Source: Marsupella aquatica (lineage: Eukaryota; Marchantiophyta). Taken from it: 64,000 bases of DNA. Position numbers and translations under genes: made by a program. Location of the stretch: assembly GCA_973895155.1 (NCBI GenBank), contig OZ316897.1:9734001-9798000 (forward strand), read 5' to 3'. Below, piece after piece: positions 19,744-30,339 of this stretch (positions are counted from its first letter, which is position 1; each line of letters begins with the position of its first letter). The notes beneath the pieces were generated by a model that was not told the origin of the DNA, made no database searches, and saw nothing but the letters and a program-made list of their open reading frames with translations.

Positions 19744-22413
19744 TTAACCCAAAACATCCAGAAGAACTCCACTCGGTGAGCAAATGGGCCTAAAGTCGAT
19801 GATGAAATTATTGGGTAAAAATCCAAACCCAAACCTTCCACTGGCATACTGCCAGACTCTACCCTCTACCTCATTGTCCATCTCTGGATTTAGCCCAAAA
19901 TCCAGTCCCAAAATCCGATTCGTGCACAGCATTCCAACTACTTCCTCAACAAGCTCATCATGGATTCTCCTCGTCACCTCTTGCTGCCCACCCATGTCTG
20001 GATAGAATTTGGGCCAGATTCTCTGTCTTATATTGTACATGCCCTGTTCCAAGTCTGGAAGGGGTGCCATTATTGTTCGGTCAGATTTAGCCGTCCAGAA
20101 AACCGAGCCACTATGAGTTGTGCCAAGACATTCACCCACTCGTCGACACACAATACCACCTTGATCATCATATAAAAGCAGAAGAAAATCAAGGCCCATG
20201 GAATCACATATCCCCTGCAAAACAGCCACCCCGTTGTTAAGTTTAATTTCTTTCAACAATCATGCTTTGATACTACATATTCTGATGACATATTATTGAC
20301 CAAGGCTACGAGTAGAAAAACGGAGTTCGATAACTCCAATGCTCTTTCCACTTTGGTCAAAAGGTTTCAGGATTTCAAGATCACTATCTCCAACAACTAG
20401 GTTAGCTAGCTTGTAAATATCATCGAGCCTGAAGGGCAGCGTTGAACTCTACATCCGGGACAACCTAAATCATTCAAAACAGACGCAGTAGAGAACAGCC
20501 ATTCCTGTTATAGAACACTTCCGACTATCAAGTCCAGTCGTGAACATATTCTTTCGAGAGGAAATATACAGCTGCTAGCACTTGGGCCGGGCGACCCGTG
20601 AGTCTCACGTTAGGGCCTTTACATTCCAATTCCCTCCCAAAAGAAAGAGATACGTGAAAATTTGATTCTCTAAAAGTTCGCTTGGCATCCAAGCGCGTGG
20701 AATTCAACCCAGTGACGAGCCTTAGTCAGGTTCCTATTAGCAGTACTTACGGCAATTGTGGGATACCTTCCAGTTGGATCCCACAAAGAGCAAAAGCCAA
20801 CTACGGTCAGGGCTTGCATGGGAGGTCCAGCATTCCCCTAATTGTGTCCAACCCTTGTCACCGCAATGGGATGTAAAAAAGGACATTTACTTTCAAGAAG
20901 TTCGCAAGACCCTGCTGCCCAGGATCTTTAAACTCGCGCGAAGGAAACCACCACGACTAATATGTTTCCTACTTTGACGGCTGTTTTCGGCACACAATGA
21001 ACTGATTCATGCCCCCATAAGGTAACGAACGCCAAGATGCATGCCTGGCATTGTGCCCTGGCCAATAACATGAACTTCATCGACCCTCAAGTGCACGGCC
21101 CAGCCAGGAAATACCGGGTTAAATGGGCAAGCAAGATAGCCAAAGAAAAAAACAGAGCGTTATCGACATGTATAACAATTGCAGAGCAAAAGGAGAACAA
21201 CACTAACCTTCCAGAGACCTTGCAGTGGGCGTTCCTTGGTAGGCCCAGTATCCCTCACCTTAACGAAATGTTCAGGCTCACAAGTTCTGCGACCTTGAAT
21301 AAAGGCACGCTCTTTCTCTCTTCTCCTTTGCCTCCGGACTGCTCGTTCTCCGCCTTGACTGGTCACTTTGCTCGCAAGAAACTGAAACATCTCGTATTGA
21401 AAACTTCCTGGAGGACTATGTGCATATTTGTCGGAATCAGGACTTGGACTTGACCCTGCAGCAGCAGCTGCTGCAGCTGCGGCCAGGTTACCACTGGACC
21501 CAAAAGACGCAACCACTGCAGCCTCAGCGAGACTCCTGTTGCCCACAAATTGAGGTTGCTGCAATTCCTCCATGACAATGTGAAACTTTCCCACAAAATG
21601 CAGGTCAACAACTACCAGCCCCGAAGGTGGAGATGGCTGTTCCAGATCAAATTCCGGCCCTAACCCTACAAAAGGATTTTTCCTTCCTGCCTTTCGCTTC
21701 CCAGGGGATTGGCCTCTACTTGAAGAGCTTTGTGCGCAGGTTGCGGTCCCTAAAGCACCCCGAAATGGTGTCACTGACTGATCGGGATCGAAGAAACAGA
21801 CTGGCCTACCAATGTCTGACAACCCAATCCAGACAAAGGGCACCTTGCATACATCATAGGAACTGGGACGAGACGGAGTGACGCGATATCCGTTCACAAA
21901 GTGAGACCCCCACTCGAAAACAACGAGTGATCCATGGCCTCCGTGATCCACCCCTCTCCAGAATCCAACCAAATTCTCCAACTTGGTCAATACAGAATAG
22001 AGAACTTTAAAAGCCACATTCCGCCGTCCCCAGTTTTGAACAGATGTTTGCGTTCCCCACCGCCTCTCACACATAGGAAGCCAAACCTTTTTGTCATCTT
22101 TACAGAAAGCCCTCAGATGTCGGCACACAGCCGAACACTTGGAAATGTCAGAAGGCGAGAGGAAGGAGAGGACAGTGGAGAGGGAATCGTCACCAATGTC
22201 ACACAAACTTATGCACTTCTCCACCATCCCCTCCGATTCTGGACCAAAAACTGCCTCGTCATGGGCTTCTTCCGTCCCACATGCGACAGCCTCCTCCTGC
22301 TCTTCCTCCTCTCCGCCCCTCATCTGATGAGAGGCAAAGCAATGTACAGGAGACTCATCAGGAATGGAGGGCACGGTCCAACATTGACACACTGCCAACT
22401 CAAAACTCAGCAT
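19744..22413 (-). CDS. F-box protein, At3g12350-like, two exons
   Basis: Exon 1 is 22413-21208, the intron 21207-20215 (993 bp, GT-AG) and exon 2 is 20214-19744, giving 558 residues. After an acidic Glu-rich region (residues ~34-52), an F-box spans about 72-115 (DIGDDSLSTVLSFLSPSDIS, VCRHLRAFCKDDKKVW), the Skp1-binding part of an SCF ubiquitin ligase adaptor. Residues ~120-215 hold a conserved Trp/Phe-rich block (GFWRGVDHGGHGSLVVFEWG). A poly-Ala run and a basic RRQRRREKERA stretch follow. The second conserved block is split by the intron: LQGLWK ends exon 1 and GICDSMGLDFLLLLYDDQGG opens exon 2, with EGRVWQYASGRFGFGFL near the end. This matches my memory of the Arabidopsis At3g12350/At5g43190 type. 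The nearest in-frame ATG was taken as start; a later ATG at residue 31 is possible. Confidence 0.85.
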
Positions 22414-23097
22414 GTAGAGATGAGAATGGAGCAGATATTCTTGCTCCTCTCATTAACAAGTTAGTCAAGGCTCGGCTCTTTGAAACCCTACAAATTCAGG
22501 GAAGGCTGCCAAGAGCCAATCCCTGAGGGTTTTCAATATGCACCTCCTGCCGTGCTCCTCCTCTGCTTTCTTTCCCCTTCTGTACAATTTGATCCCAATC
22601 AAAGAACGGGACCAAGATCGAATTCTCCCTCTCCCTTCCGTTCCAATCGCTTCCAACCCAAGCACGACTCCAGTATCAAATGAGTCACAACCAATGACAC
22701 CAACTTGGGTCCAAACTCGACCAAATCGTTCACTGACTGCTCCTTCTTCTGCTTCCTCCCTCCGCCGTGCCCGCCTTCGTCTCCACGCGGAAGCACACTC
22801 ATTAACCGAAGCACGCGGCTGGCCGAACGACTTCAGGGAACTGTTAGCACCAATGTGGGGGAATTGAGCCTACTGGTGCCTTCCTGACGCGTCCTCGTTT
22901 CCTCCCTTTACTTTCAATTCCCACCCAAATATCATGTACCCTTAGATCAATCAAACCACAAGACAAAACGTATCTGAGGCGCCGAGGACGGTCCTTCTGT
23001 AGAAAGAGCCTCACGAGAGCATGAGGAGTGAGCGTGGCGTCAACACACGCAGCATGCACCGCAAAACCCCAGTAGCATCAGTTTGGCAATTCAGCGA
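22414..23097. other. Upstream region of the F-box gene
   Basis: Pyrimidine-rich sequence with several short chance frames on both strands. It should contain the 5' UTR and promoter of the minus-strand F-box gene. No other feature is supported. Confidence 0.35.
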
Positions 23098-23560
23098 CCC
23101 TCCCTGCTAAGCATTCAATCAATCAATCCGTCACCCAATCAATCAGCCCACCACCCAAATATCGCAAACTAAGAGGAATTTCGCATAACAGGGCAGACAG
23201 CCAGTGAGAAATCAATCAGCTCACCACCGGAACAAAGCAGTGAGAAATCGACCAGCCCACCACCGGGACCAAAGGAAACGAGGAGGAATCTTGAGGTATA
23301 CGGCATTGGGCAGTCAGCAAAAAATCCGCTCACCACCAGAACACAACAAACTAGGAGGAATGTTGAGGTATGCGGCAATGGGGTACAGAGAAATCAATCA
23401 GAAATCAATCAGAAATCAATCAGCCCATCACCGCAAACATAGCAAACTACGAGAATGTTTTACAGAATGGGGCAGCCTGGAAACGAGAATCGGTGGGAGA
23501 AGATTTGCAACAACAATCAATCAATCAACAGGGAGGGAGGAAGGGAGGGAGGGAGGGGGT
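23098..23560. repeat. Minisatellite of AATCAATCAG..CACCACCGG units and a GGGAGG run
   Basis: Imperfect units of AATCAATCAGCCCACCACC with longer insertions (GAGGAATCTTGAGGTATACGGCA and GAGGAATGTTGAGGTATGCGGCA) repeat from 23,098 to 23,480. They are followed by AATCAATCAATCAACA and a G/A-rich run to about 23,560. The open frames here are low-complexity readings. Confidence 0.7.
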
Positions 23561-23989
23561 GGCCAAGGCTACACAGATTTCTACGACAGTAGGAGAGGGC
23601 GCCCCTCCCTCGCGGTGAAGTCCAGGACGTCTGCCAAAAGCAAACCGAATGGCGTGTTGGTTTGGAGAAGTGAAAGAAGAAGAAAGAAGAGGAGGAGGAA
23701 TGAAAGCTGTACTGTAGAGGTCACGAATTGCTCTGCCCTCTGCGGTCCTCCCTGATTGCTGCGTTACCATCGCTAGACGCGCGATGACAGGAACGACAAT
23801 AATAAAATTATGTCGCGCCCTCTCCGTGACCTCCCGTTTCTTCGTGGAATCTTGGTACATTCACGAGGCTGCAAATTAATGATCTTGGTACATTCACGAG
23901 GGACCAAACGAATGTACACTCTACCGTACATAAGTGCACCGTGTATAAGTGCATCCGTGGATAATTGTGTAGTCCTCTAATATCATAGC

Positions 23990-24270
23990 ATTTTCTTTGT
24001 GAATGCACCAAAAAATGCACCTTTTGAAAGTGCAAGTTTTACTTTATAAGTGTACTGAGAATGCCTCGTTTGTAAGTGCAAGTTTTTTATTGTAAAATGC
24101 ACCAAAAACATGCACCTTTTGTAAGTGCCAGTTTTTCTTGTAAGTGCACTAAGAAATGCATGTTTGTAAGTGCAGGTTTTTCTTTGTAAATGCACCAAAA
24201 AATGCACCATTTTTAAGTGCGTATTTTCCTTCATAAGTGCACCAAAAAATGCACAGTTTGTAAGTGTAGG
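23990..24270. repeat. AAGTGCA/AATGCACC tandem array (~57-bp unit)
   Basis: Five or so units of AATGCACCAAAAAATGCACC, TTTTGTAAGTGCAAGTTTTTC, TTTATAAGTGCA follow each other with drift. The 7-mer AAGTGCA and its relatives recur from about 23,930 to 25,350, tying this array to the next repeat. Confidence 0.75.
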
Positions 24271-24377
24271 TGGGTTGTCACTAAAAACAAATTGTATAGG
24301 TGCAGTTCTGTCCCGGGTTCTGTCTATAAGAGTGCACACACATTTTATCAATTCCTATAATTGCACACGTTAGAAGC

Positions 24378-24690
24378 TTTTATTGATAAGTGCAGTGGAC
24401 AACTATACACAGTACTTTTGTGCACTTTTCTTGTTGAATCATGCACTCTCTGGGTTTGGGATGTGAGGAGTGGGATGTGTATGACCTGATAATACATATG
24501 CGAAAGTGCATAAGCTATTTCACATTCACTTACTTTTATTGATAAGTGCAGGGGACAACTACAGACAATAGTTTTGTGCACTTTTCCAGTTGAATCGTGC
24601 ACTGTGAGGGGTTGGGAGGAGACCAATGTGTATGACCTGACAAGACATAAGAGGAAATGCATAAGCTATTTCACATACACTTATTCAAGA
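24378..24690. repeat. ~157-bp tandem duplication with a third partial copy at 25,312-25,353
   Basis: Units 24378-24534 and 24535-24690 share TTTATTGATAAGTGCAG.GG, ACAACTA.A.ACA, TTTTGTGCACTTTTC and GTGTATGACCTGA. A third, truncated copy (CATTTATTGAAAAGTGCTAC..ACAACTACACATAGTAGTTTC) ends at 25,353, exactly where the Copia LTR begins. The Copia element therefore appears to have inserted into a member of this repeat. Confidence 0.75.
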
Positions 24691-25311
24691 GTGCAGCATG
24701 CACGTATGGAGAAATGTGTTGTCCTGGGAGCTTAGTGGTAGCTCTACTGCTCTTTGAATCCGCTCAATAAAAAACATTGACGTAATTTGAGGGTTTATTT
24801 TCCAAATATTTTGGGATTGAGGAAGTCATGTGAGGTAATGTACCCATGACCTGGATGGGGTTAGAGCATCCGCACTGGTTTCCTAGCTGCCGACCGGTAA
24901 ACAGCCCTTCAAGGACACAAAAGCAGGCTAAGATGGTTGAGCCATCCCAAACAAAAAAGTGGTATGCACCAGTGGTTGCCATTGGGGCATGCTCTTGTCA
25001 CTAAGCACACCATGGTTGGAGCTTGTACTGTGGAAAGTACTGAGGAATAGTAAAGTTGGTGCCTCATTTGCTCATGTCGCATAGAGACAAGGGTTGATGT
25101 ATTTACCAATCCTGGGCAAAATCTTTTTCTAGTCCTGCAGAAATGCTTGATTTGGCAGCCTGCATTTCCTCTGGGAAAAATACAGCAATAGCAAGAACCG
25201 GTGCAAGCAGAAAAAATGTTGATGCTCCTGGAAAATGAATGCACAAGTGCATTGCTGTCTATAAGAGTGAACATGTATTCATCAATTTACTGCTTCAAAT
25301 ACATTAGGAGC
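24691..25311. other. Non-coding stretch between repeats
   Basis: No supported gene. Near 24,725 a segment (GGAGCTTAGTGGTAGCTCT) superficially resembles a tRNA D-arm but has no partner arms. Confidence 0.3.
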
Positions 25312-25353
25312 ATTTATTGAAAAGTGCTACAAACAACTACACATAGTAGTTTC

Positions 25354-25698
25354 TGTTAGATATTGCTCTAGTCTTGTGACTCACGAGCTAACCTCAGTTA
25401 GTTTAACTCGGGTTAGGACTTAGCTAATGTTAGCAGTAGTGTTGTTGTGTATTAAGCCAGGGCTGGTACCAGACCCTGGGTGGAACTTAGGCTCATTGTT
25501 ACGGAGCTAGTTGAGAGATAGGGAGAGCTTGTGCTGTGGGTGCTTGGTATGGCCGTTCGGCCTAGAGTGCAGTAAAACTCTTGTGTGTTCCCGTGGACGT
25601 AGCCTCATGTGGAGGTGAACCACGTATCTCTCTATGTCGACTCTTGTGCATTGGATGGTTCATGGGCTTGCAGTTGCGAATGTCGTCTATGCTCAACA
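25354..25698 (+). mobile_element. 5' LTR of a Copia retrotransposon
   Basis: The 345-bp segment starts TGTTAGATATTG and ends GCTCAACA, i.e. the TG...CA termini of an LTR. It is followed two bases later by a tRNA-Met primer binding site. A matching 3' LTR is not present in the window, so TG...CA ends and the primer site are the basis of the call. Confidence 0.85.
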
Positions 25699-25700
25699 AG

Positions 25701-25712
25701 TGGTATCAGAGC
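25701..25712 (+). promoter_or_regulatory. Primer binding site for initiator tRNA-Met
   Basis: TGGTATCAGAGC is the standard plant Copia primer binding site, complementary to the 3' end of initiator tRNA-Met, and lies 3 bases after the LTR end. Confidence 0.9.
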
Positions 25713-27376
25713 ATGCCTGGGAGGTGACAAGGTTTTTTCGTGACGGGTTTTTTCCAGCGTTCAGAGTCGATGGTACATTCAAAGTTTCGTCGCATGAAAC
25801 TCGAATGTGTGTGGCTAAGCAGATAGGTTAGTGAGAGGGCTTTCTAATGGTGGTTAGGACTCGCTAATCGGTATTCGTGGTGCGGAGGAATCGAAGTTTG
25901 CGTCGTTCAGGGTTTATTCGTATTCGACGGTATTTCGGGGGAGAGACCAGAGTTGCATTTTTTCAACGGTGTGAGCTGTCCGGTGCATGAGGGATTGCAC
26001 ATTATAGCTCAAGTTGAAGGTTGAAGCGAGCTGGTCGTTTCGGTAGCTGGATTGCTGCCGAGTTGTTATCGAGTGCGACATGACGAGTGAAGGAGGAGTT
26101 CAAGTTTTTTCACAAGCTATGGAGCTTGTTCTCATTTGAACCGGGTTTCTCTTTGTGACGTCCGACTCGGTGGAAGAAACGTGAAGTGCTACGGCTCAAC
26201 GGTTTGATCGCGGAGAGGCGGTCGTTTTGAGCCCGGGATTGGCACTTGACGCGGAGTGAAGGCGCGGTGGAATTTTTTAACTCTGCTGGAGCTGCAGACT
26301 GTGCTGGTGCAATTCGGCAACATTTCCCGTCGGCGGCAATCTTTTTACTCATCAGAAACGGTGGCATATAGGTGAGTAACTAATTCACTTTTTCCCGGGG
26401 GAGTTTTTGGCATTTTAAAGGGGTTATTTGGGGCCCCTTTTGTGTATACACAAGGTGTATACACCCACCTCGTACCCGCCCCCCCCCCCGTGACCCCATT
26501 CGTATCCCCCACTCCCACACCCCATTTTTACGGCGGGGTCCGTAGTGCCGGTCAGCGCGCGCCCCGCAGTCTTCCCTCCCTCGTCGAGGGGGGGGACTCC
26601 CTCCGCCGAACCTACCTTAAGGCCCCTTTGGCTGGTTCCCCGTTAAGGCCGGCCTTGCCTTTGCCCTCCCTTACGCGGCCCTTCGCGCCTCCTGCGCCCT
26701 GCCTCGCCACCTGCCGGTCGCCCTTGCCCTGCCCTGCTCGCCGGCCCTTTTTCTGTTTCTTGGCCCGGCCATATTCAGGTGTACGCGGCTGCATACGCAG
26801 CCACCCGGTACAGGCAAGGGCGTACCCCCGACCCCATACGGGGGTATTTTCTATTTAAAGGGCGTTTGGACCCCCCAAAGGGCCCTGTTTTTTTCCTGTT
26901 TTTTCTTCTTCCTTTGTTTCCTCTTGTGTGGGACCTGCCGCCCTCCTTTTTAACTGCTCTGACAAGGGGAACGGCCCCCTGTGAGACCTGTAGGACTGTG
27001 CGGGAATATTCCCAAAAAATAGAGACCTGTTTTCCGGCCGTCCGGCAAAGATTCTGTCCGCCGAACGGTAATTTTTTTGGTTCTTTTTTGGCAAGCTCAT
27101 AGCCACTGAAGTTGGCAACGCGGCGCACCAATCACATCGCGATTCCGACGATGGGTTGTACTTGGTATTTTGGTTATTCCTTGAGGTGGTCAAAACGGGG
27201 GAGTTTCCCAAGGTTTTACCCACCCCGACCAAAATTTGAATAACTTTTCCGTCGAATTTTGATTTTGATTTCGGCTTTCAGTATTGGACTCCTAGCTTTG
27301 TGGGCTACGTGGCGGTGTTGAGTTTTGAGTTTTATGAGAAGTTTTGAAAAAAGATGTTTTTTCGTGATTGTTCCAT
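25713..27376 (+). other. Copia leader with a GC-rich, C-biased insert
   Basis: The leader between primer site and gag is long, at about 1.66 kb. From about 26,430 to 26,870 the base composition changes sharply to C-rich DNA with runs such as CCCCCCCCCCC. This part is bordered by small palindromic stretches (GTGTATACACAAGGTGTATACAC near 26,438 and TACGCGGCTGCATACGCAG near 26,780). It looks like foreign or satellite sequence inside the leader. Frames across it are low complexity. Confidence 0.5.
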
Positions 27377-29621
27377 ATGAGTGACTTGGAGGATACTGGA
27401 AGAATTGGCGTCGGTGAAGCTTTAGGATCGCGACGGTTAGATGGAGAGTCTGAGGAGGAGCTGCTACCATTTGAGGAAGAACTTGTGTCACCGGTACGAT
27501 CACCGGTGCGGCGTGCAGTGGAGGAAGCTGTACTACTACCAAAGCTGTCGGTAGTTGGGAAGAAGAGGGAGATGGCTAGATTTGGAGGAGTAAAGTTTGA
27601 GGTGGAGAAGTACGATGGTTGTACTAACTACTTGTTGTGGGAGAAGCAAGTGAAGGGTGTTCTTTGAGCCATGGGCTTAGCTTATCTGCTCTCTTCGTGA
27701 GAGTAGTATGATGGAGAGGAGGAGATCTTAGAGAAGCAATGGAGACAGGAGCAGGTGATTGCTGTTAATGCAGTGATGCTTTATCTCAAGCCGCACATCA
27801 TCAAGAAGTTGGATGATTATGTGGATTGCGCGTCACTGTTCAAGGCTCTTAGAGAGAAGTACTACCGGGAAGATGCGTCAGACCGGCTGTACAAGAAGTC
27901 TCTCTTGATGAGCCTCAGGCTCAAGGGAAGCAAGGAAGCTGCAAGATCACCTGGATGAGTTTAACAGTCTAGCGGTGGATCTATCAAACCTGGGTAAGGG
28001 AGTTGAAGATGAGGATAAGGCCTTGCTTCTGTTAAGCTCCTTACCGCTATCTTATTAGGGCTTGAAATAGGTGCTCTTGTACAGAGATCTAAAGTCCATT
28101 TCGTATAATGAGGTGGTGAGCTCGTTACTGTCTAATGATGCTCAGAAGAAGTTGGGTCAATCACAGACAGCATCTTCTTCTGGCACTGCACTGAACATGA
28201 ACCGGGGAAGACCAACGCAACGCACGAATGGGCAGAACAGATTTAGATCTACATCACGGGGGAGATCTAAATCCAAAGGGAAATCGCAAGAGAGGAAGCC
28301 TCTTGCATGTTGGAGATGTGGCAAGCCTGGCCACATGAAAAGGGATTGTCGAGTAAAGGACCCTACTGCATCAGCTAACGTGGCATCAAGCTTGCATGAG
28401 GTAGATTTGCTCGATGATGATGACATATTGTCATGCCAAGGTTATGCTCTCAACGTAGTATCAAATCCAGGTAGTGATGACCGGATTCTAGATAGTGCAT
28501 ATACTTTTCACATTTGCTCCAAGAGAGATTTTTCAGTTCTTACACGGTTTCCAACGGGTCAGTGTTGATGGGCAATGGAATCCCATGTCAAGTAGTTGGA
28601 CTTTGGATCTGTTAGATTTCAGATGTTTGATGGTGCTGTGAGAATGTTGAGGAATGTACGGCATATTCCCAGCATGATGAAAAATCTCATTTCACTTGGA
28701 GTTTTAGAAGCAAATGGCCATCAATAGAGTTTTGCTAATGGTGTCCTTCAGGTTTCAACTAGTACTAAAGTTGTATTGAAGGGAAAGAGACATAATTATC
28801 TATACGTTTTGGAGGGCAGTGTAGTCTGTGATGAAGCCAATGTAACCTTATCTCATGAGAAGATGGCCCGGCTGTGGCACTTCTGTTTGGGCCATATGAG
28901 TGAAAAAGGTTTGGTTATTCTTCAGAAAAAAAGGATTACTTTCTAATTTGCAATCTTGTAAGTTGGAATTTTGTGAGCATTGTGTGCTTGGGAAGCAGCA
29001 CAGGAAATGCTTCGGAGTTGGAACTCACACCAGCAAGGAGGTACTTGAGTATGTACATAGTGATGTGTGGGGTCCAGCCCCCACTCCCTCATATTCTGGA
29101 TGGTTATACTATATCACGTTCGTAGATGATTACTCAAGGTATGTGTGGATATACTTTCTACACAGTAAATCTGATGTTTTTGCCACTTTTAAGGAGTGAA
29201 AAGCCCAAGTTGAGAATCAAACTGGTAATAAGGTGAGATATCTTTGATCGAATAATGGCGGTGAATATAGTTCCGGGGAATTTGGAACGTATTGTAAGGA
29301 ACAGGGGATTACCCGCTATCTCACAACAAGTTATACTCCTCAGCAGAATGGTATTTCTGAGAGAATCAACCAAACACTATTGGACCGTTCGAGGAGTATG
29401 TTGAGTCAATCATGTTTACCACATGAGTTTTGGGCTGAAGCTGTCAACACTGTAGCTTATTTGGTAAATTTTTCTCCATCCAGTTCTATTGGATTCAAAA
29501 TGTCATTTGAAATGAGGTACAGGCGTCCAGCAGATTACTCACATCTGAAGATTTTTGGATGTGATGCTTATGTGCTTACACCTTCCTAGCTTCGATCCAA
29601 GCTGGAGTCCAAGTCGAAGAA
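27377..29621 (+). pseudogene. Copia gag-protease-integrase remnant, interrupted by stops and by a CACTA element
   Basis: Gag starts at ATG 27377 and contains KFEVEKYDG...NYLLWEKQVKGVL. It is hit by stops at about 27,665, 27,701, 28,058 and 28,070. The zinc knuckle CWRCGKPGHMKRDC is at 28,310-28,352. The protease active site reads DSA instead of D-S/T-G. The integrase HHCC finger (LWH...GHM, CEHCVLGKQH) is at about 28,873-28,998, and the core has HSDVWGP and FVDDYSRY; the RSDNGGEY motif is altered (SNNGGEY). The reading ends with KIFGCDAYVLTPS, a TAG at 29,587-29,589, and LRSKLESKSK at the CACTA insertion point. Reverse transcriptase and RNase H are not in the window. Several stops fit C-to-T changes (CAG to TAG, CGA to TGA). 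Confidence 0.85.
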
Positions 29622-29660
29622 CACTAGAAGAAAACAGGGCCCTTTATGACCAATCACCCA
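29622..29660 (+). repeat. Left terminal inverted repeat of the CACTA element
   Basis: CACTAG-A-A-G-AAAACA followed by TTTATGAC after a less conserved 7-bp spacer. It pairs with the right end at 48,181-48,219. Confidence 0.9.
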
Positions 29661-29994
29661 ATGACGGAGATGAATAAATGACCAAAATTTCTAATGACAC
29701 AAAAAGAATGACAGGGGAATGACTGTCCACAATGACCAATAGACCAAAATGACAAAATGTTAACTTTTGCATCATTTTGTATAATGTCTGTAATGACTTA
29801 TGTGACCAAAATGACCCAATTTCCTTAAATGGTCAATTTAGATACATGTCCTAAATGACGCAAATAATAACAACAATGATAAATCAATGTTAAGCAACAT
29901 TATAGTCACTTTGGACAACGATGATAAATGACAAAAAATGTATTACCGTCATTTTAACCAACCGTGTTAAATGACGGTAATATAGGGTCAATCT

Positions 29995-30316
29995 GAAAAT
30001 GAGAATATATCAGTGTTTACAACAATATATTGTCATTATGGATTTCTCCCATAAATGACTAACTCTAGGGTCAATCTTGAAATTAGGACATATCAATGTT
30101 TACAAGAACATACCGTCATTATGGACTTCTCTCATAAATGACTAACTCCAGAGTCAATCTTGAAATTATGATATATCAGTGTTTACAAGAACATACCGTC
30201 ATTATGGACTTCTCTCATAAATGACTAACTCCAGAGTCAATCTTGAAATTATGATATATCGGTGTTTACAACAACATACTGTCATTATGGACTTATTGCA
30301 TAAATGACTACTTATA
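29995..30316. repeat. 83-bp tandem array in the CACTA left arm
   Basis: Units start at 29,995 (73 bp), 30,068, 30,151 and 30,234 (83 bp each). Each has G.GTCAATCTTGAAATTA, TATATC.GTGTTTACAA, CATACCGTCATTATGGACT and CATAAATGACTAACT. Confidence 0.85.
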
Positions 30317-30339
30317 GAGTCATTAAAGAACCCAAGAGA

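Noticed and set aside
24725-24765. tRNA D-arm-like GGAGCTTAGTGGTAGCTCT
   Set aside because: No anticodon, T-arm or acceptor partners.
26442-27131. Long Pro/Leu/Arg-rich frames on both strands
   Set aside because: Low-complexity C-rich DNA in the Copia leader; the frames overlap on opposite strands and resemble no protein.
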